From: an uncultured Eubacteriales bacterium
Lineage (GTDB): Bacteria; Bacillota; Clostridia; Oscillospirales; Acutalibacteraceae
Direction of reading: 5' to 3'
Length of the DNA stretch: 17,991 nt
Assembly: GCA_902462035.1 (NCBI GenBank)
Contig: CABQAC010000014.1
Span: forward strand, 1-17,991
How positions within the stretch are numbered: position 1 is the stretch's first letter; every line of letters starts with the position of its first letter. Below the pieces are notes generated by a model. It was not told the DNA's origin and did no database searches. It saw nothing but the letters and a program-made list of their open reading frames with translations. Below are positions 5,499 through 13,092 of the stretch, piece after piece. The translations under genes and the position numbers were made by a program.

Positions 5499-7241
5499 TT
5501 AGCTGATCCAGCGGTGTTTTTCAAGCATGGGCAGCAGCTTATCTCCCTTGGGAAGCATGCGGATATCCTGTTTGGACAGAGTACGGGTCAACAGCAGGAC
5601 GAAAAGATAAACCACAGCCGCCGCTCCCACAGCCAGCAGCGTGGCCGCATTGGCCGGCGTCCGGCCGGCGAGCAGCATCGAAACGCCCTTTGCCGCAGCG
5701 CCGCATACCGCGCCCGCGAACGCTGGCTTAAGAAAAACCGAAAACCAGCGCAGCTTTATTTTCGCCTGCCGACACAGCGCGTATACGCCCAACAGGGTAA
5801 TCAGCAGGTAGCAGGCTACCGATCCGTAACAAGCGCCGCGCAGGTTAATCTCGGGCACGGCGACCAGGGTATAGTTCATCGCCAATTTAATCAGCATGCC
5901 CACAGCCAGCAGCTTGACGGGCAAATCCACCCGCCCCACCGCCTGCAGCATACTGTTAACGGGGACGGAAATGGTCATCAGAATGACGGTTACAGCCAAG
6001 ATCATCAGCAAAGGGGTTGCAATCAACACGCCGTTGGGCCGCTGGGAAAAAAGCAGCGAAAGGACGTCTCCCGACATCGCAAGCAGCCCAAATCCCGCCG
6101 GAAAGGCAATCAGCGCGGATATTTTCATCACGGATTCGACGCTGGACTGAATATTTTTGCGGTCCCCCCCGGTCCACGCTTCGGTGATGGTGGGCAGCGC
6201 GCTGACCCCCAGCGCCTGCGCTACAGTCGGAACAAGCATGGAAACATTCTGCGCCAGGGTAAAAGAACCATACAGGTAGGAAGTCAATTCGTCGTTTGCG
6301 ATAGCCGCTGGAATGGCGGAGCCAAAAATATTCCGCAGGACATCCGGCGCAATGGTGCCAAGCCGGCTTTGCAGGAAAGTGACGTCGATGAGCGCACCCA
6401 GATTGACTACCAAAGCGCCCAAACAAACGGGGATGGAAATTTTCATCAAGGTGCGCAGCAGATCTTTGCCGGGCGCCGCCGCAGGCGAAAAGACCAATTC
6501 CTGTTCGGTAATGCCGTCTCCCTTAACGCGGTGGCGTAGCCAAAGGTAAATAAAGCCCAAAACCGCGCCCACCGTTACGCCCGAGATGGCGCCGGCCGCA
6601 GCATAAGGCAGCGCTATATTCAGCGCTTCCTCCTGCGAACCCGCCGCGTAACCAAAAACCGTGCCGGTCTCTGCGTACTGCGCCAGCCCTTCTTTCATCA
6701 CCAGGTAGGCACACAGCAAGCCGGCGAAAAGTTTGCACAGCGCTTCGATAATTTGAGAAACGGCCGTGGGCACCATATTGCGCAATCCTTCGTAATAGCC
6801 GCGCTGAACCGAAACGACGCAGCAGAAGAACACCGTGGGGGCCATGGCCCAAATGCAATATACCGCGTTGGGGCTGTGGATGGCGTTGGCGTAAGGACGC
6901 GCGCCAAAAAACATGATGAAAGTCCCCAACAAGCCGCTGATGACAAAAAGCGGGATGGCGATTTTATAAATGCGCCGCACATCCCGAAACCGCCTTTGCG
7001 CCATGCTGGCCGCAACCATCCGGGCCACCGCGATGGGAAACCCAGCGGTAGCGATGGTATACACCGGCAAATAAATCTGATAGGCGGTGTTAAAGTAGCC
7101 CATGCCAAGCTCGCCGATCAGATTGGTCAGCGGAATTTTGAAGATCGCGCCGATGATCTTGACGATGATCGTCCCCAAGGACAGGATCAGCGCCCCTTGA
7201 AAAAACGAATGGCTTTTTCTGGTCCCGTTCTTCTGCGGCAA
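5499..7241 (-). CDS. spoVB: Stage V sporulation protein B / MOP-superfamily lipid flippase
   Basis: About 580 residues with roughly 12-14 hydrophobic helices spread over the whole length, typical of the MurJ/SpoVB/polysaccharide-exporter (MOP) superfamily. The N-terminus FFQGALILSLGTIIVKIIGAIFKIPLTNLIG and the following GYFNTAYQIYLPVYTIATAGFPIAVARMVA are characteristic of this family. It probably flips a lipid-linked peptidoglycan or polysaccharide precursor across the membrane, in sporulation perhaps for the cortex. By synteny it corresponds to B. subtilis yabM; by sequence style it is called SpoVB in most Clostridia. The open frame extends to 7370, but that would overlap the upstream gene. 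A TTG at 7241 has AAGGAAG eight bases upstream and gives a normal N-terminus, so I chose it. A small inverted repeat (7267-7283) lies in the gap upstream. Confidence 0.9.
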   Translation of the reverse strand: MPQKNGTRKSHSFFQGALILSLGTIIVKIIGAIFKIPLTNLIGELGMGYFNTAYQIYLPVYTIATAGFPIAVARMVAASMAQRRFRDVRRIYKIAIPLFVISGLLGTFIMFFGARPYANAIHSPNAVYCIWAMAPTVFFCCVVSVQRGYYEGLRNMVPTAVSQIIEALCKLFAGLLCAYLVMKEGLAQYAETGTVFGYAAGSQEEALNIALPYAAAGAISGVTVGAVLGFIYLWLRHRVKGDGITEQELVFSPAAAPGKDLLRTLMKISIPVCLGALVVNLGALIDVTFLQSRLGTIAPDVLRNIFGSAIPAAIANDELTSYLYGSFTLAQNVSMLVPTVAQALGVSALPTITEAWTGGDRKNIQSSVESVMKISALIAFPAGFGLLAMSGDVLSLLFSQRPNGVLIATPLLMILAVTVILMTISVPVNSMLQAVGRVDLPVKLLAVGMLIKLAMNYTLVAVPEINLRGACYGSVACYLLITLLGVYALCRQAKIKLRWFSVFLKPAFAGAVCGAAAKGVSMLLAGRTPANAATLLAVGAAAVVYLFVLLLTRTLSKQDIRMLPKGDKLLPMLEKHRWIS

Positions 7242-7266
7242 ATAACACACTTCCTTTGGCAAACTG

Positions 7267-7283
7267 ATATACCAGAAGTATAT
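7267..7283 (-). repeat. Inverted repeat ATATAC-N5-GTATAT upstream of spoVB
   Basis: Perfect 6-bp arms around a 5-base spacer lie in the 58-base gap between the amidohydrolase stop and the spoVB start. It could be a regulator site or part of a promoter (TATACT is present), but I see no matching -35 element and no clear sigma-E consensus. Confidence 0.3.
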
Positions 7284-7299
7284 TATTCCTTTGCCGTTG

Positions 7300-8595
7300 T
7301 TATGCGCCCAAAAGGGACAAAGATATCCGGCGGGCGGTTTGCGCACACTGCGCTTTGGCCCGTTCCACATCTACCGTGGCCCATTGGCCGCTGCGGTAAA
7401 GCACGCGGCCGCCACACATTGTCAGCACCACGTCGGACGCCTGGGCGGAATAAGCAAGGTGGGTCGCGGTATCGTAGCAGGGGTTCATTCCCGGCGCGTC
7501 CAGGCTGAGAACCGCCAAGTCCGCTTTGTTTCCCACGGCAATTTCTCCGGTATCCGCCCTGCCTTGGGATAACGCGCCGGTCCGGGATGCCATCTGGAGC
7601 GCGTCCGCCGGAAGCAGCGCAGCCGGATTGCCGCCCAGTCCATTTTGCAGCAAAAGCGCCAGCCGCATTTCGGACAGCACATCGTAACGGTTGTTGCTGG
7701 CTGCGCCATCGGTGCCCAGCGCCACAGGCACGCCCTTTTCCCGCATACGTAAAACCGGGGCTACGCCGCTGCCCAACTTTAAGTTGCTGGTCGGGTTGTG
7801 GGAGACAAACGCGCCATGGCGGGCAAGAATTTCCATATCCCCGTCGGTCACCCAAACGCAGTGAGCGGCGGTAACCGGGTTTTCGAACACGCCCAGGGAT
7901 TCAAAATAAGCAGCCGGCGTAAACCCACGGCGGGCCAAGCATTCCGCATGCTCCCGTTTGGTTTCGGACAGGTGCAAATGAATTCTGGCGTCTTTCTTTC
8001 GGGCATAATCAGCCACCCCCCGCACTGATTCCGGCGTGGAGGTGTACTCCGCGTGGATCCCCATATCCACCCTAATTCTCCCATGGTCTTCCATATGAAA
8101 ATTCTCGAACAGTTCCTTCGCTTGTTGAAATTCCGCCTGTTCCGCAAGGGGGCGGTCTTCAGTACTGGTAAAGCCCCGGCTTAAGTTGCACCGGATCCCG
8201 CTTTGTATTGCCGCTTTTGCAATAGACGGCCCAAGAAAATACATGTCGGTAAAGGACGTTACCCCATTTTGCAGCATTTCCGCAATGCCCAGCATAGAAC
8301 CCCAGTAAACGTCCTCCGGCGTAAGCTGTTTTTCAAACGGAAAAATCCGGGTGTTCAGCCACTCTTGCAGCGGCAACCCCTCTCCGTATCCGCGCATTAG
8401 GGTCATGGGCACATGGCAATGGGTATTGACCAGACCGGGTATCAGCAGCCGGTTTTTGCCCGGGTATACCTCCCCATAGTCTTCGCTGGGACGTGCGGCG
8501 CCAATCCAGGCAATCCGGTCTTCCTGCGTTGCCACGTAGGCGTTCTCCATCGTTTTGCCGCCAGGCAGCAAAACCGATATGCCGGCAAACAGCAC
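7300..8595 (-). CDS. mtaD: Amidohydrolase, MtaD-type (methylthioadenosine/S-adenosylhomocysteine/adenosine) deaminase
   Basis: A 431-residue cytoplasmic enzyme of the COG0402 branch. Visible motifs in order: VNTHCHVPMTLMRGYGEGLP at 56-75 (metal ligands H59, H61; the MRGY and LPLQEWL elements are typical of MtaD), HLHLSETKREH with a metal His and the catalytic-type Glu, AAHCVW, SHNPTSNLKLGSG, and LGTDGAASNN carrying the metal Asp. The family hydrolytically deaminates the adenine ring of methylthioadenosine, S-adenosylhomocysteine or adenosine; some relatives act on other bases such as guanine, so the substrate is not certain. The start is a GTG six bases after the phosphorylase stop, so the two are almost certainly co-transcribed. 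That linkage favours a nucleoside substrate. Length is normal. Confidence 0.85.
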   Translation of the reverse strand: MLFAGISVLLPGGKTMENAYVATQEDRIAWIGAARPSEDYGEVYPGKNRLLIPGLVNTHCHVPMTLMRGYGEGLPLQEWLNTRIFPFEKQLTPEDVYWGSMLGIAEMLQNGVTSFTDMYFLGPSIAKAAIQSGIRCNLSRGFTSTEDRPLAEQAEFQQAKELFENFHMEDHGRIRVDMGIHAEYTSTPESVRGVADYARKKDARIHLHLSETKREHAECLARRGFTPAAYFESLGVFENPVTAAHCVWVTDGDMEILARHGAFVSHNPTSNLKLGSGVAPVLRMREKGVPVALGTDGAASNNRYDVLSEMRLALLLQNGLGGNPAALLPADALQMASRTGALSQGRADTGEIAVGNKADLAVLSLDAPGMNPCYDTATHLAYSAQASDVVLTMCGGRVLYRSGQWATVDVERAKAQCAQTARRISLSLLGA

Positions 8596-8601
8596 GGATG
8601 A

Positions 8602-9432
8602 TCACGCCCTTTCCATTTGCGCCAGGACCGCCGCGACATATTGTTCGAAAACCGGCGCCCGGACGGCGGCGTTGGCCACCACTTCCTCGTCGCTGATGGG
8701 CGCGCCGGATATTCCCGCCGCCAAATTGGAGATAAATGAGATGCCCAACACCCGGATTCCCGCCTGACGGGCAGCCATGACCTCCGCCACGGTGGACATG
8801 CCTACCGCATCCCCGCCCAAAAGGCGAATGGCACGGATTTCAGCAGGCGTTTCGAACTGCGGGCCGGGCATGTAGAAATAGACGCCCTGACGAACTGGAA
8901 GAGAAAGGGATTCGGCGGTTTTTTGCGCTAATTCCAGCAACGCGGGATCGTACGCCCGGGTCATGTCGAAAAAGCGCGGGCCGAATTCCGGCTCTTCCGG
9001 CCCCTTTAGCGGCGCGCAGGCGGTCAGATTGATCTGATCGCAGATCAGCATAAAATCGCCCACGGAAAACGACTCGTTAACGCCGCCCGCCGCATTGGTC
9101 ACAATGAGCCGTTTGATTCCCAGCAGCTTGAGAACCCGGATGGGAAAGACCACCTGTTCAAAATCATACCCCTCGTAATGATGGATGCGTCCGCTCAGCA
9201 TCAGCACCGGAACACCGCCCACCTGCCCGGCTACCATTTCCCCCGCGTGGGAACCTACGGTAGAAACTGGAAACGACGGAATCTCCTCGTACGGAATGAC
9301 AACCGTATCCTGTGCCCGGGACGCGAGCCCGCCCAGACCGGAGCCCAAAATGACGGCGGTCTGCGGAACTTGCTGCACATGGGAACGGATATGCCGCGCT
9401 GCAGCCTTGTAATCCGGCAAGGTATAAAGCAT
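8602..9432 (-). CDS. punA: Purine nucleoside phosphorylase (trimeric class)
   Basis: A 276-residue enzyme of the human-PNP-like trimeric family. Motifs in order: ILGSGLGGLA (phosphate-binding Ser), SHAGEMV, GRIHHYEGY (phosphate-contacting Arg/His), NAAGGVNESF, MPGPQFETPAEIR (the Glu that recognises 6-oxopurines), GGDAVGMSTVAEVMAA (phosphate-binding Ser) and FISNLAAG (the base-binding Asn). The Glu and Asn pair predicts preference for inosine and guanosine over adenosine. It splits nucleosides with phosphate into base and ribose-1-phosphate. The next gene, an MtaD-like deaminase, starts six bases after its stop, so the deaminase could supply inosine-type substrates. A strong AGGAGGAGG precedes the ATG, with a small hairpin (9454-9475) just before it and a terminator further upstream. 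Confidence 0.93.
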   Translation of the reverse strand: MLYTLPDYKAAARHIRSHVQQVPQTAVILGSGLGGLASRAQDTVVIPYEEIPSFPVSTVGSHAGEMVAGQVGGVPVLMLSGRIHHYEGYDFEQVVFPIRVLKLLGIKRLIVTNAAGGVNESFSVGDFMLICDQINLTACAPLKGPEEPEFGPRFFDMTRAYDPALLELAQKTAESLSLPVRQGVYFYMPGPQFETPAEIRAIRLLGGDAVGMSTVAEVMAARQAGIRVLGISFISNLAAGISGAPISDEEVVANAAVRAPVFEQYVAAVLAQMERA

Positions 9433-9453
9433 AAAGAATTCCTCCTCCTGCTA

Positions 9454-9475
9454 GATAAGGGACCTCTTTCTTATC
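9454..9475 (-). repeat. Hairpin just upstream of the phosphorylase ribosome binding site
   Basis: GATAAG and CTTATC pair perfectly (6 bp) around a 10-base loop, ending about six bases before AGGAGGAGG. It might modulate translation. I find no purine riboswitch core in this leader, despite the purine enzyme downstream. Confidence 0.35.
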
Positions 9476-9511
9476 ATGCGCCAATTTGCGCCGCGTATTA
9501 AAACGATTACG

Positions 9512-9578
9512 AAAAACGGGCAGCCCCGCAAGCATAACCCACAAACGCGGAGTCATGTAGGCAAGGGACTGCCCGTTT
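9512..9578 (-). terminator. Terminator after the zinc-ribbon gene, with a long loop
   Basis: A 14-bp stem (arms 9565-9578 and 9514-9527; one G-U) encloses 37 bases and is followed on the minus strand by a run of five T. It starts about 16 bases after the zinc-ribbon stop. The stem and U-run are typical of a terminator. The 37-base loop is unusually long. Confidence 0.65.
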
Positions 9579-9593
9579 AAAGTTTGCCGATGA

Positions 9594-9956
9594 TCAGTCG
9601 TCCAGTTTTACGCCGCATTTGGGGCAATATACCGTGCCCTTTGCGCAGCGCGTACCGCACGTTTCGCATTTTACGCTTTTTTTCAGCTCATCGAGCTTGT
9701 CGTGTACGGCATCCAGCTGCTCGTACAGTTCGTCGATCACCGCGGTCTTGGCGGCAATGGACTCGTCAGGATTGGTTTCCGCTTTTTTCGCTTCGTAGAT
9801 CATTCGTCCGATCTCCTCGAACTGATTGGAGATTTCCCGCGTGATCTCGGTAGCGCTGAGCCGAAGTTTAGAAATATCGACCATTTCCCCGGCCTTTTTG
9901 CCTACCGCATTGACAGCAGTTTTCGCATTTAAAATCACATCTTCAAAAACGCCCAT
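9594..9956 (-). CDS. Small coiled-coil protein with a C-terminal zinc ribbon
   Basis: A 120-residue soluble protein of unknown function. Residues 1-95 are helical and charged with a heptad-like character (KLRLSATEITREISNQFEEIGRMIYEAKKAE, then IDELYEQLDAVHDKLDELKK), suggesting a coiled coil. The end holds CETCGTRCAKGTVYCPKCG, two CxxC pairs that should bind one zinc ion. No enzyme motif or signal peptide is visible. Proteins of this shape are common in Clostridia and simply called zinc-ribbon proteins. ATG 9956 has AGGAG nine bases upstream; the preceding in-frame GTG at 9959 is possible. The gene is followed by its own terminator and is separated from the kinase gene by about 115 bases, so it is probably a single-gene unit, though I could not identify its promoter with confidence. 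Confidence 0.85.
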   Translation of the reverse strand: MGVFEDVILNAKTAVNAVGKKAGEMVDISKLRLSATEITREISNQFEEIGRMIYEAKKAETNPDESIAAKTAVIDELYEQLDAVHDKLDELKKSVKCETCGTRCAKGTVYCPKCGVKLDD

Positions 9957-9985
9957 CACGATCCACTCCTTACCCTATTTCATCG

Positions 9986-10010
9986 GGCGGAAACCTGTCC
10001 GCCTGTTTTT
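9986..10010 (+). terminator. Terminator-like hairpin on the plus strand
   Basis: GGCGGA and TCCGCC form a perfect 6-bp stem around a 6-base loop, followed by TG and five T when read on the plus strand. No plus-strand gene lies nearby. On the minus strand it is simply a hairpin in the leader of the zinc-ribbon gene. It could end antisense transcription or be coincidence. Confidence 0.35.
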
Positions 10011-10074
10011 ATAGTACAACTTTTTGGGAAGTTCTTTGTGAATGATCTGTAAATATTCGCAACCATGCCGCCTG

Positions 10075-11016
10075 TTAAAGTTTGATAAACTCCATCAACA
10101 TGGAATCTTTTGGAATCATTTCCGGAGAAATGTCCTGAAACTGTTCCATGGCCCCCAGCAAATGTTCGATCATCGGATAGCCCGTATGTTCCCGTTCCAC
10201 CTTTTGCAGCAGCGGAAGGGCATATTTCTTAAACACGCAGGGTTCGTAAAGATGGATGGAATTGATGGTCACATCCGCCCCGCGCTTAAAGGGCTGAATA
10301 TAAATATCCTCTCCGCGGCAGACATCCTTCCACATGGTCAGGGTGTTTTGCGGCGTGCTGGAACGGAAGTTGAAATCCCGCACCAGCCGGCGGATAAAGC
10401 GGATTTCCCGGGCGGAAATGACCTCGCCGTTCCGGTTGGCGATCCCCTGCTTGACGCTGATATAAATCTTCATCAATTTTTCCGCTGGCAGGTCCTTGGA
10501 GACCCGCGAGTTCAGCGCGTGAATGCCTTCCACAACCACCACATCGCGCGGGTCGATGGAAACCTCCCGAAACGCTGTTTCCCGCCGGCCGGTATTGAAA
10601 TTGAAACTGGGCATCTGGCAGCGGTTGCGGAAAATCAGATCGGCCAGGCAAGCCTCCATCAGCGGAATATCCAGCGCCTCGATGGATTCATAATCGTGCC
10701 GGCCGTTGGGCAGCAGCGGCGCTTTGCCCGCCCCCAGGAAAAAGTCGTCCAGCGAGATGGTGATGGAATGGACGCCTTCCTTTTCCAAATACCGCGTCAG
10801 CATATGAGAAGTGGTCGTTTTTCCCGAACTGGACGGCCCCGCCAGCATGATAATCCGGCTGCCGCGGACAAGCACTTCCCGCGCGACCTGCGCGATGGAG
10901 TCATGGTACGCATCTTCCACGTCTGCGATCATCTTGCGCGGATCGGACGCCGCCAGGTCATTGATGTGTTCCAGTTTTGCGGAATATTTCACGTAATGGT
11001 TACTGATGCTGCTCAT
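10075..11016 (-). CDS. Uridine kinase/phosphoribulokinase-like nucleoside kinase
   Basis: A 313-residue P-loop kinase. LAGPSSSGKTTTSHML at about 58-73 is the Walker A motif, ISLDDFF at 87-93 is the substrate/Walker-B-like element of the uridine kinase/PRK family, and VVVVEGIHALN plus NRNGEVISAREIRFIRRLVRD are further family segments. It probably transfers phosphate from ATP to a nucleoside; uridine/cytidine is the default guess. Many clostridial relatives are about 550 residues with an N-terminal TGS/threonyl-tRNA-synthetase-like half. Here only a 50-residue linker precedes the P-loop, so this is a short form. An in-frame start further upstream exists at 11076, but ATG 11016 (AGGTGG nine bases upstream) gives a natural N-terminus and a 17-base overlap with hemZ, suggesting coupled translation. 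Last gene of the recJ operon. Confidence 0.88.
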   Translation of the reverse strand: MSSISNHYVKYSAKLEHINDLAASDPRKMIADVEDAYHDSIAQVAREVLVRGSRIIMLAGPSSSGKTTTSHMLTRYLEKEGVHSITISLDDFFLGAGKAPLLPNGRHDYESIEALDIPLMEACLADLIFRNRCQMPSFNFNTGRRETAFREVSIDPRDVVVVEGIHALNSRVSKDLPAEKLMKIYISVKQGIANRNGEVISAREIRFIRRLVRDFNFRSSTPQNTLTMWKDVCRGEDIYIQPFKRGADVTINSIHLYEPCVFKKYALPLLQKVEREHTGYPMIEHLLGAMEQFQDISPEMIPKDSMLMEFIKL

Positions 11017-12469
11017 AAAACGCCACCACCTGCTCCTTCCTGTGCGCCATTTCGTCGAAACGGCTGTTGTATTCATATGGATATTTGAAGTTGAATATAC
11101 GCTCGATCTTTTCCCCGCGGGGCGCCTTAAGCTTTGTCACCGCCCCGGCGCCGCACGCCAGCACAGTATGGGTCTCCTCCATCATATACACATTGTACCA
11201 GCTTTCAAACCCGGGCAGGGACCACCCCACGTTTTCCAGGTTGCCGAGCATTTTGCTTTGCCGGTATAAGTAGTAAGGCGCGTACCCGGCGCCAGACAAG
11301 GTACGCTCCGCGACCGCCACCATCTTTTCTGCGGCAGCGGCGCTGTCCCCAGGTCCGGGCATATCCTCCCGCTGATTCAGAAACGAGGCGCGCTTTTGGG
11401 CCAGCGTATGGACCGTGATACTTTCGGGCCTGAGCGCGTCTAATTTGCGGAAGGTTTCCGCGAAACTTTCCGGCGTGTCCCCCGGCAGGCCGGCAATGGT
11501 ATCCATATTGATGTTGCCAAATCCCGCGTCCCTGGCGAGGGCAAAACTTTCGAATGTCTGCTGTGCGGTATGACGCCGGCCGATTTGCTCAAGCACCGTA
11601 TCGTTAAGGGTTTGGGGATTGATGCTGATGCGGGATACGCCGCCCTCCCGCAGCGCAGCGAGTTTTTCGGCTGTGATGGTATCCGGGCGGCCCGCCTCCA
11701 CTGTAAATTCCCGCACGGTGTCCATGTTAAAATTCTGGCGCACCGCGCCGATCATCACCCGCAGCTGCTCCGGCGAAAGCGTAGTAGGCGTCCCTCCGCC
11801 GACATAAACGGTCTCCAGCTTTAATCCCAACTGGTCTGCGATTCTTGCTGTAATGGCAATCTCCTTTACAAGCAAATCCACATAGGGCTGAATCAGCTTT
11901 TTTGCCCGTTCTACCGACTGGGATACAAAGGAGCAGTAGGAGCAACGGGATGGGCAAAAAGGAATGGAGAGATACAGACTGAAGGAACGGGGGCCGGATA
12001 CAGAGAGAATTTTTTGTTGTGCCCGCGCTGTCTGAAGGCTTAACGCGGTTTTTTCCGGGGAGACCAAAAGCTGGTCCCGAAAAATCTGCACCGCCGCTTC
12101 TTCCCCCTGCTCTTGGCATAATCCGCGAAACAGCTTAATGGGACGGACGCCGGTTAAAATACCCCATTGGGGATAGGTTCCCAGCTGTTCCGACAGAAGC
12201 CGGTACAGCAGTACGCCCATCTGGCGTTGGCGCTCCCCATAACCGGCGGCAGCGGATATGGTGTGTGACAGCGCCTTTTCCTCACCTTCACGTACCAGAC
12301 GCGCCGTGACCGTCACTTCGCCGCCTTCTTCCCGCAGGGAGGTCACAACCGCGTCGCCATCCGCTGGCAGCTGTTCCTGGACTAGAATTCTTTGAGACGG
12401 AAAGAAAACGCGGCACAAATTTTCCATTTCGTAGGCAAAGGGATGTCCTTGCAAAATTAATGTAATCAT
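11000..12469 (-). CDS. hemZ: Radical SAM protein HemZ (coproporphyrinogen dehydrogenase family)
   Basis: A 489-residue cytoplasmic protein. The N-terminal 160 residues are the HemZ-specific extension, including YPQWGILTGVRPIKLFRGL (about 99-117). The radical SAM core follows, with IPFCPSRCSYCSF at 169-181 (C172, C176, C179 hold the 4Fe-4S cluster), YVGGGTPTTL for SAM binding, VEAGRPDTIT, and RISINPQTLND. HemZ is described as an oxygen-independent coproporphyrinogen oxidase in B. subtilis. The Cys pattern here is C-x3-C-x2-C-x-Phe, as in HemW, and lacks the fourth Cys of classical HemN, so true oxidase activity is unproven. No other haem gene is in the window. Its ATG overlaps the upstream hydrolase stop as ATGA, and its end overlaps the kinase start. 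Confidence 0.9.
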   Translation of the reverse strand: MITLILQGHPFAYEMENLCRVFFPSQRILVQEQLPADGDAVVTSLREEGGEVTVTARLVREGEEKALSHTISAAAGYGERQRQMGVLLYRLLSEQLGTYPQWGILTGVRPIKLFRGLCQEQGEEAAVQIFRDQLLVSPEKTALSLQTARAQQKILSVSGPRSFSLYLSIPFCPSRCSYCSFVSQSVERAKKLIQPYVDLLVKEIAITARIADQLGLKLETVYVGGGTPTTLSPEQLRVMIGAVRQNFNMDTVREFTVEAGRPDTITAEKLAALREGGVSRISINPQTLNDTVLEQIGRRHTAQQTFESFALARDAGFGNINMDTIAGLPGDTPESFAETFRKLDALRPESITVHTLAQKRASFLNQREDMPGPGDSAAAAEKMVAVAERTLSGAGYAPYYLYRQSKMLGNLENVGWSLPGFESWYNVYMMEETHTVLACGAGAVTKLKAPRGEKIERIFNFKYPYEYNSRFDEMAHRKEQVVAFYEQHQ

Positions 12470-13092
12470 GTCATATTCCTAAAATAAAGGTTATTTTGCC
12501 GCTCCGCTTCCATCGTTGTTTCCGGTCCATGGCCGGGGAGAACGCGGTAATCGCCCGGCAGACAACGCAGTTTGCGGAGGGATTCGGCCATCAACCCGGG
12601 GTTCGAGCCGGGAAAGTCCGTCCGCCCCACGCTGTTCTGAAACAACGTGTCCCCCGAAAGAATGAATTTGCCCCATAAATAGCAGACGCTTCCGGCGCTG
12701 TGCCCTGGCGTATGCAGGACGGTAAGGGCCGCCTGACCGCCAAAACGGAAAACATCGCCGTCATGAAGCGTCAGTTCTGCGGAACCGCACCGGATCTCCC
12801 GGCCGAACAAGGCGGAAAGGTTGCGGGAGCTATCGTTCAGCAGCGGCGCGTCATCCTGATGGACAGCCGCAATAGAGCCAAATCTCTTTTTGATTGCGTG
12901 CACCCCGCCGATGTGGTCAAAATGACCGTGGGTCAGCAAAATGCCGCACAGCTTTTTCTTGCCTGCCAGCGCGTTCATCAGGTTCGGGTCCGGGGCGCCG
13001 GGGTCGATCACCACACACTCCCCGGTCGCTTCGTCGGTAAGCAGATAACCGTTGGCGCCCATTTCCCCGCATGCGAAGGACTCGATCAACAC
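12466..13092 (-). CDS. Metallo-beta-lactamase-fold hydrolase, glyoxalase II-like
   Basis: A 208-residue cytoplasmic enzyme. The binuclear metal site is complete: THGHFDH at 54-60 (H55, H57, D59, H60), H131 in HTPGHSAGS, D148 in SGDTLF, and H188 in PGHGPET. The compact size and the GRTDFPGS segment match the short hydroxyacylglutathione hydrolase-like group (B. subtilis YqgX type), which hydrolyses thioesters; the natural substrate in Firmicutes, which usually lack glutathione, is uncertain. The frame is open upstream to 13395, but that part lies inside dtd in another frame and looks non-native. The GTG at 13092 overlaps the dtd stop by seven bases, has AAGGGGG seven bases upstream, and gives a proper first strand, so I chose it. 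Overlaps hemZ by four bases. Confidence 0.9.
   Translation of the reverse strand: MLIESFACGEMGANGYLLTDEATGECVVIDPGAPDPNLMNALAGKKKLCGILLTHGHFDHIGGVHAIKKRFGSIAAVHQDDAPLLNDSSRNLSALFGREIRCGSAELTLHDGDVFRFGGQAALTVLHTPGHSAGSVCYLWGKFILSGDTLFQNSVGRTDFPGSNPGLMAESLRKLRCLPGDYRVLPGHGPETTMEAERQNNLYFRNMT

Noticed and set aside
7242..7370. A 43-residue N-terminal extension of the SpoVB frame
   Set aside because: It overlaps the end of the upstream amidohydrolase in another frame and precedes a good ribosome binding site plus TTG at 7241. The extension has no flippase-like character.
9433..9511. Possible purine riboswitch upstream of the phosphorylase
   Set aside because: The conserved three-way junction core of the purine riboswitch is absent; only a small 6-bp hairpin near the ribosome binding site is present.
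9164..9556. A 130-residue minus-strand frame starting inside the terminator loop and entering punA
   Set aside because: Most of it is punA read out of frame. Its start lies in the terminator stem-loop with no ribosome binding site.
10042..11088. A 348-residue plus-strand open frame opposite the kinase
   Set aside because: Antisense shadow of a clear P-loop kinase, and rich in His/Arg/Gln with no motif.
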